A DNA stretch of 64,000 bases from Marinilabiliales bacterium (GTDB taxonomy: Bacteria > Bacteroidota > Bacteroidia > Bacteroidales > PUMT01), in contig REEN01000067.1 of the NCBI GenBank assembly GCA_007695015.1, positions 1 to 64,000 of the forward strand. The letters run 5' to 3'. The notes beneath the pieces were generated by a model. The model had not been told where the DNA came from. It saw nothing but the letters and a program-made list of their open reading frames with translations, and searched no databases. Position 1 is the stretch's first letter. Each line of letters starts with the position of its first letter. Positions 62,788 through 64,000 of the stretch are shown piece after piece. The translations under genes and the position numbers were made by a program.

Positions 62788-64000
62788 CTATTCGCTGTTC
62801 ATCGAGATAAGGAACTCTTCATTGGAGTTGGTCTTTGCTATGCGATCACGCAGGAACTCCATTGATTCAACCGGGTTCATATCTGAAAGATAGTTACGGA
62901 GTATCCATATCTTGTTCATCATCTCCTTATCAAGCAGCAGGTCCTCTCTCCTTGTACTTGAAAGATTTACATCTACAGAAGGATAAACCCGCTTGTTGGA
63001 GAGCTTCCTGTCAAGCTGCAGCTCCATGTTACCTGTCCCCTTGAACTCCTCAAATATCACATCATCCATTTTCGATCCTGTTTCGGTAAGTGCAGTTGCA
63101 AGGATCGTAAGAGACCCGCCATTCTCAATATTCCTGGCCGCCCCAAAAAACCTCTTTGGTTTTTGCAGGGCATTGGCATCCACACCACCTGAAAGCACCT
63201 TGCCTGAAGCAGGTGAGACGGTATTGAAGGCCCTGGCGAGACGGGTTATCGAGTCAAGCAGAATGACCACATCATGTCCGCATTCCACCATCCTTTTTGC
63301 TTTCTCTATGACCATATTGGCAACCCTCACATGCCTGTCAGCAGGTTCGTCAAATGTGGATGACACAACCTCACCCCTAACGCTTCTGGCCATGTCGGTG
63401 ACCTCTTCGGGCCGCTCATCTATAAGCAGTATCATCATATACACATCGGGATGATTTGCAGCGATGGCATTTGCAATTTCCTTCAGCAGTACTGTCTTTC
63501 CTGTTTTGGGCTGTGCCACTATAAGTCCCCTCTGGCCTTTCCCTATCGGAGCAAACAGATCTACTATGCGGGCAGATAAACTATTACTCTTTTCACTAAC
63601 AAGAGTGAATTTCGAATCAGGAAACAGCGGAGTGAGGTAATCAAAAGGAACACGGTCTCTTATAAAGTCGGGTGTACGTCCGTTGATCATTTCAACTTTG
63701 ATGAGGGGAAAATACTTTTCACCGTCTTTCGGCGGACGGATTGTTCCCTGAACGGTATCGCCCGTTTTTAGTCCGAAAAGCTTAATCTGCGACTGGGAAA
63801 CATAAACATCATCGGGGCTGTTCAGATAATTATAATCTGATGAACGCAGGAAACCATAACCATCAGGCATTATCTCCAGCAATCCTGAAGCAGTAATTAT
63901 CCCGTCAAAATCATATTCACGTGGACTGCTCTTCCTTTCAAACTGCTGTTTTTTGTGAAAACCCTCCTTACCCTGCCGCTCAGGCTGTTGAGATTTGTCC
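62788..64000 (-). CDS. rho: Transcription termination factor Rho (5' end outside window)
   Basis: The frame is open to the window edge; 404 residues are visible, the C-terminal part. The RNA-binding cold-shock-like domain appears in [15 protein letters not shown] and [19 protein letters not shown]. The ATPase domain has the P-loop [11 protein letters not shown], the Walker-B region [14 protein letters not shown] and [33 protein letters not shown]. Upstream residues ([12 protein letters not shown]) are basic and low-complexity, as in the long N-terminal region of Bacteroidota Rho. The hexamer ends Rho-dependent transcripts. The 221-bp gap to PFOR (62567-62787) shows no clear feature. Confidence 0.97.
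   Translation of the reverse strand, partial: DKSQQPERQGKEGFHKKQQFERKSSPREYDFDGIITASGLLEIMPDGYGFLRSSDYNYLNSPDDVYVSQSQIKLFGLKTGDTVQGTIRPPKDGEKYFPLIKVEMINGRTPDFIRDRVPFDYLTPLFPDSKFTLVSEKSNSLSARIVDLFAPIGKGQRGLIVAQPKTGKTVLLKEIANAIAANHPDVYMMILLIDERPEEVTDMARSVRGEVVSSTFDEPADRHVRVANMVIEKAKRMVECGHDVVILLDSITRLARAFNTVSPASGKVLSGGVDANALQKPKRFFGAARNIENGGSLTILATALTETGSKMDDVIFEEFKGTGNMELQLDRKLSNKRVYPSVDVNLSSTRREDLLLDKEMMNKIWILRNYLSDMNPVESMEFLRDRIAKTNSNEEFLISMNSE

Overview
The window looks like a chromosomal segment of an anaerobic, fermentative member of the Bacteroidota, probably Bacteroidales-like. The evidence is lineage-typical families (SusD-like domain, GLUG/FISUMP surface protein, TonB receptor, DUF4199, CCC-motif membrane protein, BlaI/M56-TonB pair), promoter boxes of the Bacteroidota form TAnnTTTG, and oxygen-sensitive redox enzymes ([FeFe] hydrogenase, pyruvate:ferredoxin oxidoreductase). 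No rRNA, tRNA, IS element, phage or CRISPR array was seen. One structural RNA, the SRP RNA, is present.

Layout. 1-8163: 3' part of a giant repetitive surface protein with an embedded SusD-like domain. 8218-13380: TPR protein, an SDR-like oxidoreductase, a nitroreductase and an M3 peptidase lipoprotein. 13446-20371: hydrogenase maturases HydE (+) and HydG (-), two small TM1266-type 'iron-only hydrogenase system regulators', an M14 peptidase followed by a remnant of a second copy, and ung. 20511-33483: the core of the window. A leftward gene string encodes HydC, HydB, HydA, an H-cluster-like sensor histidine kinase, a receiver protein, a receiver-kinase, the NADH/NAD+ sensor Rex and RibF. It diverges at 29.9 kb from a rightward operon for a stand-alone thioredoxin-like [2Fe-2S] ferredoxin, a second H-cluster-like protein with a PAS-like region, and a SpoIIE-type phosphatase. 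The shared 243-bp intergenic region carries a near-consensus Rex operator and two further palindromes. 33511-42502: TonB receptor, SDR, two amidohydrolase-family proteins, a tiny lipoprotein and GAPDH. 42627-50334: SiaC-like protein, ABC permease, BlaI/BlaR1-type pair with a visible operator, small membrane proteins, acyl-CoA reductase, pRiA4b-like protein, MiaA and Nudix. 50352-64000: two glycosyltransferases, DUF4199, SRP RNA, transaldolase, YciO-like, ComEC, Def, RuvX, a DHOD-like protein, PFOR and the C-terminal part of Rho.

How it fits together. GAPDH and PFOR generate NADH and reduced ferredoxin. HydABC would dispose of those electrons as H2, using a cofactor built by HydE and HydG (HydF is not in the window). 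Rex, two hydrogenase-like sensor proteins, receiver proteins, a PP2C-type phosphatase and two TM1266-type proteins would form a dense redox/H2-responsive control layer around the enzyme. Several members carry altered metal-binding or proton-relay residues: Ser at the proton-relay Cys of HydA, loss of all four [2Fe-2S] cysteines in the HydB N-terminal domain, and Asp or Asn at the relay position plus loss of cluster ligands in the sensors. This variant, multi-sensor hydrogenase locus is the best candidate for an undescribed system here.
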